NCBI GenBank assembly: GCA_031262265.1
Contig: JAISIB010000162.1
Span: 1 to 5,924 of the forward strand
Direction of reading: 5' to 3'
Length of the DNA stretch: 5,924 nucleotides
Source: Prevotellaceae bacterium
Lineage (GTDB): Bacteria > Bacteroidota > Bacteroidia > Bacteroidales > Bacteroidaceae
Shown: in pieces, positions 1 to 5,924 of the stretch
Numbering within the stretch: position 1 is the stretch's first letter
Layout: each line of letters begins with the position of its first letter
Program-made: the position numbers and the translations under genes
The notes under the pieces: model-generated
What the model saw: the letters and a program-made list of their open reading frames with translations, nothing else
Database searches by the model: none
Told to the model about the DNA's origin: nothing

Positions 1-16
1 TTTCCACTCGTGGAAA
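1..16. repeat. Perfect 7-bp-arm palindrome
   Basis: The first 16 bases read TTTCCAC-TC-GTGGAAA, a perfect inverted repeat with 7-base arms and a 2-base centre (or 6-bp arms around a CTCG loop). A second, shorter palindrome with the same core and the same TC centre lies at 36-47. No T-tract follows, so it is not a typical intrinsic terminator. It could be a dispersed intergenic palindrome, a protein-binding site, or the stem end of a structure that begins outside the window. Confidence 0.5.
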
Positions 17-35
17 CAGGTAACGGGTAAGTAAC

Positions 36-47
36 GGAAATCTTTCC
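36..47. repeat. Second palindrome with the same core
   Basis: GGAAA-TC-TTTCC is a perfect 5-bp-arm inverted repeat. Its arms are also complementary to the arms of the palindrome at 1-16 (GGAAA at 36-40 with TTTCC at 1-5, and TTTCC at 43-47 with GGAAA at 12-16), so alternative pairings are possible. A short direct repeat GTAACGG occurs at 20-26 and 31-37 between and within them. The function is unknown. Confidence 0.35.
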
Positions 48-62
48 CAACTTTGCTTTTAC

Positions 63-84
63 CTGCATTTTTGGCAAAAAGCAG
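63..84 (+). other. Possible small hairpin
   Basis: CTGC(A)TTTTT, then GGC, then AAAAAGCAG can fold into a 9-bp stem with one bulged A and a 3-base loop. It lies in the noncoding leader region upstream of the promoter box at 172-179. The A/T-rich upper stem is weak and no clear U-run follows, so a terminator role for an upstream gene is only possible. Apart from this, the two palindromes and the promoter box, I see nothing recognisable in the noncoding stretch from 1 to about 221. Confidence 0.25.
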
Positions 85-171
85 ACCACAGCAGTATTGA
101 CGCTAACACACTGATTCACCGTTCACTCGCGTTATTACTCCCCAATCTGCTGAAAAGTCCCCGAAAAACAA

Positions 172-179
172 TACCTTTG
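172..179 (+). promoter_or_regulatory. Bacteroidetes-type -7 promoter box (TACCTTTG)
   Basis: TACCTTTG matches the Bacteroidetes primary sigma factor (sigma-ABfr) -7 consensus TAnnTTTG at every defined position. I see no good TTTG/TTG -33 element about 20 bases upstream, so the promoter rests on the -7 box alone. Transcription would begin near 186, leaving a leader of roughly 35 bases before the ATG at 222. The box overlaps a possible TTG start at 177, which argues that translation does not begin there. Confidence 0.55.
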
Positions 180-221
180 CAGCATGTTCACTTGTCTATC
201 AACCTTTTAAAAACTATTTCA

Positions 222-431
222 ATGAATCGACTCATGTGGGCGTGTGCCGTGGGCATTATCCTATGCTTGTTGTCGTGCGGCGGCTCGAAACGCTCAGTCA
301 AAGAACTACATTATTACGACTCTATCGGTCGTGTGGATTCGATGGCCGTTATCGGTATTCAGCAAGCAGCCGATGCGGTAGAAGACTCTCTTCGGGCTAT
401 TGAAAAAGCGGCCGCTACGCAACAAAACTAA
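222..431 (+). CDS. Small predicted lipoprotein, 69 aa
   Basis: From the ATG at 222 the product begins MNRLMWACAVGIILCLLSCGG: a short basic start, a hydrophobic stretch (about residues 5-18) and a lipobox L16-L17-S18-C19. It should be cleaved before Cys19, lipidated and membrane-anchored. The mature part is only about 50 residues, hydrophilic, and probably helical towards the C-terminus (residues 45-65, rich in Ala, Glu and Asp). I recognise no family. A longer frame opens at a TTG at 177, but that start sits inside the -7 promoter box and would bury the signal peptide behind 15 extra residues, so 222 is preferred; Met5 (position 234) is a less likely alternative. The DUF4301 gene starts 8 bases downstream, so the two are probably co-transcribed. 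Confidence 0.7.
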   Translation: MNRLMWACAVGIILCLLSCGGSKRSVKELHYYDSIGRVDSMAVIGIQQAADAVEDSLRAIEKAAATQQN

Positions 432-439
432 CTACCGCC

Positions 440-1963
440 ATGACACTGACGCCTGCCGATCGCGAGTTATTGGCTCGAAAAGGAATTTCGGAAGCTCGGA
501 TAAACGAACAGTTGCATGACTTTGCAACCGGTTTTCCCTACTTACGATTGTCCGCCGCCGCATCCGTAGAACACGGCATCCTCGTCTCGACCGATGCCGA
601 GCTAAAAATGTATGCGGCTACGTGGGATACGTATCGCAACGACGGTCAAAAGAAAATTATCAAGTTCGTTCCGGCGTCCGGCGCAGCCAGTCGGATGTTT
701 AAGCAACTGTACGAATTTGCAGAAGCTACCTACGAAATTCCCGTTACCGAGTTTGAAAAAACGTTTTTCGACCACCTGACGGAGTTTGCCTTTTACGATG
801 CCTTGGATGCTGCCTGTCTGCGTACGACGGGACGCTCCGTAGCTGCATTATGCGAAGCGGGAGCGTACAAGACGGTCGTACGTTGTCTGTTGGAGCCTCA
901 TGGATTGAATTACGGAAACCTGCCGAAAGGTTTGCTACTCTTTCACAAATATACCGACGGTACGGTGCGCACACCGGTAGAAGAGCACTTGGTGGAAGCG
1001 GCGGCGTATGCCGCCGGTCGCACGGAGGCAGATATTCACTTTACGGTGTCGCCCGAGCACCGGCCGCTATTCGAGCAACTGATCGGCGAGAAGATTGCGC
1101 ATTATAACAAGGTATGTCGTGTCAACTACGCCGTTAGTTATTCCGAGCAGAAACCTTCTACGGATACGATCGCAGTAGGTTCCGACAACGAGCCGCTACG
1201 CGAGAACGGCGAGCTACTGTTTCGCCCGGGCGGACACGGTGCGCTCATCGAAAATCTGAATGACTTGGACGCCGACATCGTGTTTATTAAGAACATAGAC
1301 AACGTGGTGCCGGATCGTTATAAGCCGGTTACTACGCGTTACAAACAGCTTATTGCCGGCGTGTTGGTCGGTTTGCAACAGCAGGCGTTCGCCTATCTGC
1401 GTATGCTCGATAGCGGACAATACACGCAAGCTCAGGTATTGGAAGTACTTCAATTCTTACAGAAACGTCTCTTCTGCAAAAATCCGGAAGTGAAGCATCT
1501 GGAAGATTCCGAACTGGTACTTTATCTGAAACGAAAGCTCAATCGTCCGATACGCGTCTGCGGCATGGTGAGGAACGTGGGTGAACCCGGCGGAGGCCCG
1601 TTCTTGGCATACAATAGCGACGGCACCATTTCGTTGCAGATATTAGAAAGTTCGCAGATTGACATGACCGATGCGGATAAACGCCGGATGTTTGAACAGG
1701 GGACTTATTTCAATCCCGTCGACTTGGTGTGCGGTATCCGTAACTATCAAGGAGAAAAATTCGATCTGACGCGCTACGTGGACAAGACTACGGGTTTCAT
1801 TTCACGAAAGTCTAAGAACGGCGTCGAATTAAAGGCACTTGAGTTGCCCGGCTTGTGGAACGGAGCGATGAGCGACTGGAATACGGTCTTCGTGGAAGTG
1901 CCGCTCGAAACGTTCAACCCCGTTAAGACCGTCAACGACCTCTTACGCAAGGAACATCAATAA
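440..1963 (+). CDS. DUF4301 family protein (possible diverged nucleotidyltransferase), 507 aa
   Basis: Length and sequence fit the Bacteroidetes family DUF4301 from end to end; I recognise the family by its N-terminal pattern (KGIS..RINEQL..F.TGFP, then AAASVEHGI) and the block FVPASGAASRMFK at residues 76-88. No signal peptide or membrane helix is visible, so it is probably cytoplasmic. The molecular function of the family is not established to my knowledge. Several motifs resemble UDP-sugar pyrophosphorylases: P78-ASGAASR-M86 sits where a nucleotide-binding G-x-G-x-R-(L/M) loop would be, R262-PGGHGALIENL matches a PxGHGxL-type block, and FIKNIDN at 282-288 resembles their xxNxDN strand. Further conserved-looking blocks are RNVGEPGGGPF (378-388) and SDWNTVFVEVP (478-488). 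It follows the lipoprotein gene by 8 bases and ends 15 bases from the end of a convergent gene. Family call is firm; the enzyme idea is inference. Confidence 0.9.
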   Translation: MTLTPADRELLARKGISEARINEQLHDFATGFPYLRLSAAASVEHGILVSTDAELKMYAATWDTYRNDGQKKIIKFVPASGAASRMFKQLYEFAEATYEIPVTEFEKTFFDHLTEFAFYDALDAACLRTTGRSVAALCEAGAYKTVVRCLLEPHGLNYGNLPKGLLLFHKYTDGTVRTPVEEHLVEAAAYAAGRTEADIHFTVSPEHRPLFEQLIGEKIAHYNKVCRVNYAVSYSEQKPSTDTIAVGSDNEPLRENGELLFRPGGHGALIENLNDLDADIVFIKNIDNVVPDRYKPVTTRYKQLIAGVLVGLQQQAFAYLRMLDSGQYTQAQVLEVLQFLQKRLFCKNPEVKHLEDSELVLYLKRKLNRPIRVCGMVRNVGEPGGGPFLAYNSDGTISLQILESSQIDMTDADKRRMFEQGTYFNPVDLVCGIRNYQGEKFDLTRYVDKTTGFISRKSKNGVELKALELPGLWNGAMSDWNTVFVEVPLETFNPVKTVNDLLRKEHQ

Positions 1964-1978
1964 GTTACTGATATTCCC

Positions 1979-2620
1979 CTATAACATTTCGCCGATTTTG
2001 GGAATGATGTGAATCACGAAACGCTGATTGTCTTTGTTCCCTACCACGTCAGGCTCTATACGAAAGGGGCTTTCCTGCCCGCTGCCCGAAATAATGGCCT
2101 CGCATGCCGACGGATCAAAGTGAATACCTTGCGACTGCCAATACTCGTATAGGGCGAGCGCACGAGTATAGCTCAATTCAAAATTCATGCGGTAGTTGTC
2201 CTTGGAAGACTGCCCCTCGATAATCAGCAGATACTTTACTTCGCTATTTTCACGCACGGCTCCGGCCACGAACGCCTGTATCGCTTTCCCTACTTCCAAG
2301 AGTCTGTCGAGCTGGTCTTGCGGAATATCGTGAATATCGGCACTGCCCGTTTTAAAAGATATATCGATATTCTTCAATGTATGTCGCTTATAATTCGGAT
2401 CATAAGCGAAATAATCAGGATTGATATTCTTAACGGATTCTTCTATCTCGCGAATTTTACGCAGCTGCTCTTCGGTCGCTTCTTTGGCGTAGCGTAGCTC
2501 GTTTACCTTGCCTTGTAACAAGACGATGGTGAGAACGAACAGCACAAGCATAACGAAAAACAAACTCGTCATTAAGTCGGAGTAACTTGTCCAGAAGTAA
2601 GATTCTTTTTTTGAAGCCAT
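1979..2620 (-). CDS. MotB/ZorB-like stator protein with C-terminal OmpA-like domain, 213 aa
   Basis: Residues 1-14 are a short cytoplasmic N-terminus. They run into YSDLMTSLFF and one membrane helix (about 16-36), with Asp15 at its start, the place of the ion-carrying Asp of MotB, ExbD, TolR and ZorB. A charged, probably helical linker (37-66) leads to an OmpA-like periplasmic domain (about 85-208) with recognisable ISFKTGSADI, IIEGQSS, LSYTRALAL, SGSGQESPF and NQRFVIHI blocks. In known motors this domain grips peptidoglycan. LSxxRA (Arg153) is kept, but the usual GHTD Asp reads Ser139 in my hand alignment. The ATG overlaps the stop of the MotA-like gene by one base (TAATG), indicating translational coupling and a stator complex of the two. 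Length fits ZorB-like proteins. It is not GldM, which has no OmpA domain. The stop is TAG. Confidence 0.88.
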   Translation of the reverse strand: MASKKESYFWTSYSDLMTSLFFVMLVLFVLTIVLLQGKVNELRYAKEATEEQLRKIREIEESVKNINPDYFAYDPNYKRHTLKNIDISFKTGSADIHDIPQDQLDRLLEVGKAIQAFVAGAVRENSEVKYLLIIEGQSSKDNYRMNFELSYTRALALYEYWQSQGIHFDPSACEAIISGSGQESPFRIEPDVVGNKDNQRFVIHIIPKIGEML

Positions 2621-4218
2621 TATCCCAACCGATGGATTACATACGCCACGCAGGCAAAACCTAAAATAAAAATCACGGTAGATACGACGGCTTTCGCTTG
2701 TTGAGACATCCTCGGCAAACGTATCAGCGGGCGGCTACTTAGTTCTTTATTATATTGAGCCAACTCACGGATACGTTCTTCCAGTAGGCGAAAACCGTCG
2801 GCGTACTTCTCTTCCAGCGTATCTACGTCCGTCCGCAACGTATGCAAGTGGCGCAACTCGTCTATGGCATCGGGCAATTCGTTTAGCTTCTCGTTAAACT
2901 TCTGTTGCTGCTCTCGTAACGCATTTTGTAGTATTTCCATTTGTTGCAACGCGCCTTCTTGCAATCGCCGGACATGGTTCTCGAAGAATTTTTCCTGCTC
3001 GTCAATAACGCGATCTAACTTGTCGGATTGAATAACTCCTAATTCCCGTATCTTTTCTATCTGTCGTTCGCTGCTTTCTTTTAGCGCAAAAAAAGATTTC
3101 TGCAACGCATCGTCCACTTTTCCGACCGCCTCGCTCACATATCCGTTGCGCGCTTTGATTTCTTCGGCCAGCGTCTCGTAGTAGTGGTGCATCAATTGTT
3201 GGTGAGTGGTCATCTGCTCTTCGAGATCGGCACGAATATTGCGAAAAGCCAGCACCAACGCTTCATCAATATGTCCGACGGTTTCATCGATAAAGGCCTG
3301 GCGGTTCTTAATCTCGGCAGTGGTCGCCTCATAATACTCGCGCATGGCCGCATTATACTCATTAACGTCTTTCAGGTGCTTGCCAAGTAGCTCTATCTGT
3401 CCGGTTGTCCCTTGCAGATGCTCGTAAACGGCAATATTGGCCGAAGCAATGTCCGTTATCCGCATTTTCTCGATAGCTTCAAACAGTCTCTGCTGCGTAC
3501 CTGCCATTTGTTCGAGCTGATGAGCGTTGCTCATAAACGTTTCATTGAACTCGCCTAAGTTTTCAGACATTCTAACGAGTGCACCCGAAACGTCCGAGGA
3601 TAAACTTGGCAACAGTTTTGCTTGAATCCAACTCAGAAATGTGTGTTTATTGCGCTCTACGTATACTTTGGTATCTTTCAATGACGCCGACCCGATTGTC
3701 GTTAAGAATAAGCCGCTGATACCTGCGATCATTGCCATCGCTACTCCGCCCAACAAGGATTCTACGCCCGCGTTGAACGAAGCTGTCTCCTCCGCCGAAG
3801 CATTGCCGGCCATTAAACTATCCAATCCGCCGCCGCCGACAAAGAATCCGACTCCTACCAAAATACCGGCCATCGTGCCCATCAAGCCATAGTACAACGG
3901 CATCGGTATCTGCGTGGAAATCTCTTCTTCCAAGGAGTCGCAATTACGATCTACGATGTCTTTCATCAAATGAAAGTCGCATACCGCGCCCTGATTGTTC
4001 ACTAAATAACTATTGATGGACTCAAGGATACGAACCAACACGGCGTTGTTATGCCCTGTTTTTATTCCGATATTATTTGGGTTCAATAAGTACTTCGCGC
4101 TGCTCGTCGGAAAGATGTCTCGGTATTGGCGCAACTTTTGTTGGTTGTCTCTGTACATTACAAATTGCCGGTAGAGAATGTATACAACAATTAGTATGAT
4201 AATGCCGTAGTGTATCAT
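2620..4218 (-). CDS. MotA/TolQ/ExbB-like (ZorA-like) inner-membrane protein with coiled-coil tail, 532 aa
   Basis: Predicted order: membrane helix 1 (about 5-21) followed by a basic stretch; a cytoplasmic segment (22-104); helix 2 (106-127) with the proton-channel signature YYGLMGTMAGILVGVGFF; a short Gly-rich, acidic loop; helix 3 (151-177); then a long charged helical tail (about 180-505) and a fourth hydrophobic segment (509-527) close to the C-terminus. Helices 1-3 and the GLMGT motif match the MotA/TolQ/ExbB superfamily. The long tail is ZorA-like, unlike the shorter TolQ and ExbB. The tail holds two copies of a 51-residue unit. It should form the ion channel ring around the MotB-like protein of the next gene. 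The start lies 4 bases after the ATPase stop; no Shine-Dalgarno is visible. The C-terminal membrane segment is not a usual part of ZorA as I know it. Channel-family call is firm; biological role is unknown. Confidence 0.85.
   Translation of the reverse strand: MIHYGIIILIVVYILYRQFVMYRDNQQKLRQYRDIFPTSSAKYLLNPNNIGIKTGHNNAVLVRILESINSYLVNNQGAVCDFHLMKDIVDRNCDSLEEEISTQIPMPLYYGLMGTMAGILVGVGFFVGGGGLDSLMAGNASAEETASFNAGVESLLGGVAMAMIAGISGLFLTTIGSASLKDTKVYVERNKHTFLSWIQAKLLPSLSSDVSGALVRMSENLGEFNETFMSNAHQLEQMAGTQQRLFEAIEKMRITDIASANIAVYEHLQGTTGQIELLGKHLKDVNEYNAAMREYYEATTAEIKNRQAFIDETVGHIDEALVLAFRNIRADLEEQMTTHQQLMHHYYETLAEEIKARNGYVSEAVGKVDDALQKSFFALKESSERQIEKIRELGVIQSDKLDRVIDEQEKFFENHVRRLQEGALQQMEILQNALREQQQKFNEKLNELPDAIDELRHLHTLRTDVDTLEEKYADGFRLLEERIRELAQYNKELSSRPLIRLPRMSQQAKAVVSTVIFILGFACVAYVIHRLG
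3061..3348 (-). repeat. Tandem 51-residue repeat inside the coiled-coil tail
   Basis: Within the MotA-like protein, residues 291-335 (bases 3214-3348) and 342-386 (bases 3061-3195) align without gaps at a 51-residue offset, with 17 identities over 45 positions by hand count. Shared pattern: M..YYE....EIK.R, then E.VG..D.AL...F, then E.Q. No convincing third copy is visible on either side. The DNA copies have diverged, so this is an old protein-level duplication that lengthens the tail, not a recent DNA repeat. Confidence 0.7.
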
Positions 4219-4222
4219 CGTA

Positions 4223-5812
4223 TTAAATTAAAATATCGGATAATGCATGTATAATACCTGTGACGGGATAGAAAAAGAGCGTTTCCTCTACGTGGTCGGA
4301 CGGGGCAACTTCGCGCATCTTCTGCTCCCAACCGCGCGCAGCGTAGTTAGCTAAATCACGGGATGCGTTGCTTTTTACGCGTTCCCACGCATCGTCCGAC
4401 ACGCCGAAGAGTTGTCCGAAATGGAAGTCCTCACTCAGTTCCATCAGAAAACGCAAGAACGTTCTAACGTCTTCGACCGTCTGTTCCAAACACTCGTCTT
4501 TGATTCGTTGAATATCGCGATATGTTTCGCCATCCGTAAATTGCGCGCGTTGATGATTGAACAATACTACTTTGGCATCGCTAACGTCGGAGTAGCTACG
4601 GGCTTGTTCCATGACGATACCACCTTTGCACGTTACTTCCTTAGGATTGGACGTATTTTGATAGATGCTCAAACCATCTGCGTGCCAACTCTCTCCATAG
4701 ATCTTCTCAAAAATACGCTTTGTGAATCGCTCCAACAAATCATTGTCGGGAGTTAGTATTTGTATAACCTTCGATCCGTTGCCACTAAACGCGATATGGC
4801 GCGGTAAAGGCAGTCCTTTCAATTTCATCAGCGTGGCCAGGTGATAAATGAGCGCGACGTAGAAAATAAGGAATACCGCCTTTTGCTTTTCGTCCGATTG
4901 CAGCATACGTTGAAAGTTGGTTTGTTCTTCCAGATGCTTGGCGATAATATCCTTATTAGTACGTAAGGAGAAGAAGAACGTCGCAATGTCTGCCGACACA
5001 CTACGCGCCTCGAGCGTACGTAGTATGTTTTGCAAATCTTGCAAGGCCGGATCGCTACGCAGACTGTCCATAATACGCGCCCGATACGTGCGAATGATAC
5101 CATTCTGCATGCCTATATTACCGGTCAGCAGTCCGTCGCCGAAAAGCGCATTGGCCGCAAAACGGAACGAGGTGATATACTTCACTTCACCGCCTCGCGT
5201 GATAACAATGTCGGTACTACCTCCTCCGATGTCCACGGATACCAAATCTACAACGTTTCCCTTACTTTTCTTATAGTATTCAAACGGAGCGATCGACTCG
5301 GTAATGGCAGGCACGTGGGTAACATCGGCTCCGAAGAACTTCCGATAGGCATCTTCCCATGTTTGTTTGTAAAGGCTGAATCGATGTTGTGTCATGCTGA
5401 TCGGATAAAACCATACGATACGAGTACGTTGTAGATTTCCGTTATTTAAGATAACTTTATGACGAAGCAGCATAAACAACGATTCAATGTAACATTTCAT
5501 GCGTTGCATGTTGTTGCTTTCTGCCGACCACTTCAATTCGGTGATCACCCGGTTGTAAATATTCTCCGAACGCCGCTCGTACGGAATAGCCGCGTTTGCC
5601 GATGCGAAAGGAAACACGCCTCCGCTCCAATTTATATCGTTCGCTTCCGCCAAGGCCGTACGTAAGGGAAACTTGCACTCCGCTTCGTCGGAAATCACTT
5701 CGGGAACCAAGTCGAAGTCGAATAAGTAACGAGAATCATCGCTATTGGTATAGCCAGAAATTTGTTTTTCGTTTTCTCTAACTTCGAGCTGCACGGCAGG
5801 AGTTCCGTCCAC
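4223..5812 (-). CDS. ASKHA (actin/Hsp70-fold) ATPase, body of gene after an in-frame stop
   Basis: Numbering from the GTG at 5812, this 529-residue part has a connect-1-like segment ITESIAPFEYY (170-180), a phosphate-2 loop VDIGGGSTDIVI (193-204), an adenosine-binding motif IAFSGNGSKVIQI (340-352) and KGGIVME (396-402) near where connect-2 would be. These order correctly for an actin/Hsp70/ParM-like ATPase. The phosphate-1 loop is missing from this frame but lies just upstream (5822-5924), cut off by a TAA at 5819-5821. The GTG is therefore probably not the native start; reinitiation there would give a protein without half its nucleotide site. The first internal Met is residue 102. A C-terminal region of about 120 residues follows the ATPase fold, with no family I recognise and no membrane helix. 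The gene is first of the three visible in this operon, suggesting it works with the motor pair. It resembles DnaK, FtsA and SrfB only at fold level. Confidence 0.82.
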   Translation of the reverse strand: MDGTPAVQLEVRENEKQISGYTNSDDSRYLFDFDLVPEVISDEAECKFPLRTALAEANDINWSGGVFPFASANAAIPYERRSENIYNRVITELKWSAESNNMQRMKCYIESLFMLLRHKVILNNGNLQRTRIVWFYPISMTQHRFSLYKQTWEDAYRKFFGADVTHVPAITESIAPFEYYKKSKGNVVDLVSVDIGGGSTDIVITRGGEVKYITSFRFAANALFGDGLLTGNIGMQNGIIRTYRARIMDSLRSDPALQDLQNILRTLEARSVSADIATFFFSLRTNKDIIAKHLEEQTNFQRMLQSDEKQKAVFLIFYVALIYHLATLMKLKGLPLPRHIAFSGNGSKVIQILTPDNDLLERFTKRIFEKIYGESWHADGLSIYQNTSNPKEVTCKGGIVMEQARSYSDVSDAKVVLFNHQRAQFTDGETYRDIQRIKDECLEQTVEDVRTFLRFLMELSEDFHFGQLFGVSDDAWERVKSNASRDLANYAARGWEQKMREVAPSDHVEETLFFYPVTGIIHALSDILI

Positions 5813-5818
5813 GCTGTA

Positions 5819-5924
5819 TTATATGTGCGTGTTCGTTGTCCCCAGATCGATGGCAAATGTAAATTGATGCCCGTTTCCTTGCTGCGTAAAGTAAGGTATC
5901 AGCACACCGCTATGTTGTTCTGCT
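5819..5924 (-). pseudogene. Upstream part of the ASKHA ATPase ending at in-frame TAA (partial at window edge)
   Basis: Read on the minus strand in the same frame as the downstream ATPase, bases 5923-5822 encode 34 residues without a stop: AEQHSGVLIPYFTQQGNGHQ, then FTFAIDLGTTNTHI. DLGTTNT is a textbook phosphate-1 loop of the actin/Hsp70 superfamily, exactly the element missing from the downstream frame. It is followed by TAA (5821-5819), then TAC AGC and the GTG at 5812. A one-base change of a sense codon such as GAA, CAA or AAA would create this TAA, with no frameshift. The frame is open at the right edge, so the true start and any N-terminal domain lie outside. Whether the gene is dead in the organism or the stop is a sequence error cannot be told from here. 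Confidence 0.8.

Noticed and set aside
177..221. Extended N-terminus of the small lipoprotein from a TTG at 177
   Set aside because: The TTG lies inside the TACCTTTG promoter box, and the extra 15 residues would precede a normal lipoprotein signal peptide that starts cleanly at the ATG at 222.
744..1453. Frames inside the DUF4301 gene on both strands
   Set aside because: They sit within a full-length, family-consistent gene and show only low-complexity or arginine-rich translations.
1964..1978. Bidirectional terminator between the convergent genes
   Set aside because: Only 15 bases separate the stop codons and I see no inverted repeat or T-tract there; any terminator would have to lie within coding sequence.
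1979..4218. GldL/GldM type IX secretion motor
   Set aside because: GldL has no long coiled-coil tail and GldM has repeated periplasmic domains without an OmpA-like domain; this pair fits ZorA/ZorB or MotA/MotB instead.
4412..4756. 114-residue plus-strand frame opposite the ATPase
   Set aside because: It lies fully antisense to well-supported ATPase coding sequence, has no recognisable motif, and looks like a mirror frame.
4917..5434. Two overlapping plus-strand frames (4917-5276 and 5030-5434) and a minus-strand frame (4828-5103)
   Set aside because: All overlap the region encoding the phosphate-2 motif and its surroundings in the ATPase; the ATPase frame is the one with motifs.
5819..5821. 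Stop codon reassignment (TAA read as an amino acid)
   Set aside because: Neighbouring genes, including the MotA-like and DUF4301 genes, end normally at TAA, so a changed code is not supported.

Overview
The window looks like a Bacteroidales chromosome segment, possibly from a Tannerella- or Porphyromonas-like lineage (the genus is a weak guess). Three things point there: a DUF4301-family protein, which is essentially confined to Bacteroidetes; a perfect Bacteroidetes -7 promoter box (TAnnTTTG) ahead of the first gene; and start codons without clear Shine-Dalgarno sequences.

Left part (1-1963, + strand): about 220 noncoding bases hold small palindromes and a promoter. They lead into a two-gene unit made of a 69-residue predicted lipoprotein (222-431) and, 8 bases later, a 507-residue DUF4301 protein (440-1963). 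The DUF4301 protein carries motifs that resemble those of UDP-sugar pyrophosphorylases.

Right part (1979-5924, - strand, convergent): three tightly packed genes, read right to left. The first is an actin/Hsp70-fold (ASKHA) ATPase that runs off the right edge. The second is a MotA/TolQ/ExbB-like inner-membrane protein with a long coiled-coil cytoplasmic tail and an extra C-terminal membrane helix. The third is a MotB-like single-pass protein with the stator-type aspartate and a periplasmic OmpA-like domain. Spacing is 4 bases between the first two, and the last two overlap in TAATG, so this is one operon. The architecture is like the ZorA/ZorB motor of Zorya anti-phage defence, but the partner here is an ASKHA ATPase, and no ZorC, ZorD or ZorE is in the window. 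A plausible reading is an ion-driven cell-wall-anchored motor whose long tail passes a signal to or from the ASKHA protein. The function (defence, envelope-stress sensing, other) cannot be read from the sequence.

The ATPase reading frame is interrupted. The phosphate-1 loop DLGTTNT lies in frame upstream of the apparent GTG start, separated by a single TAA at 5819-5821. The reading frame stays open from there to the window edge. This is either a nonsense mutation that disables the system in this strain or a sequence error. Annotating the gene as starting at 5812 would hide the first half of its nucleotide-binding site.
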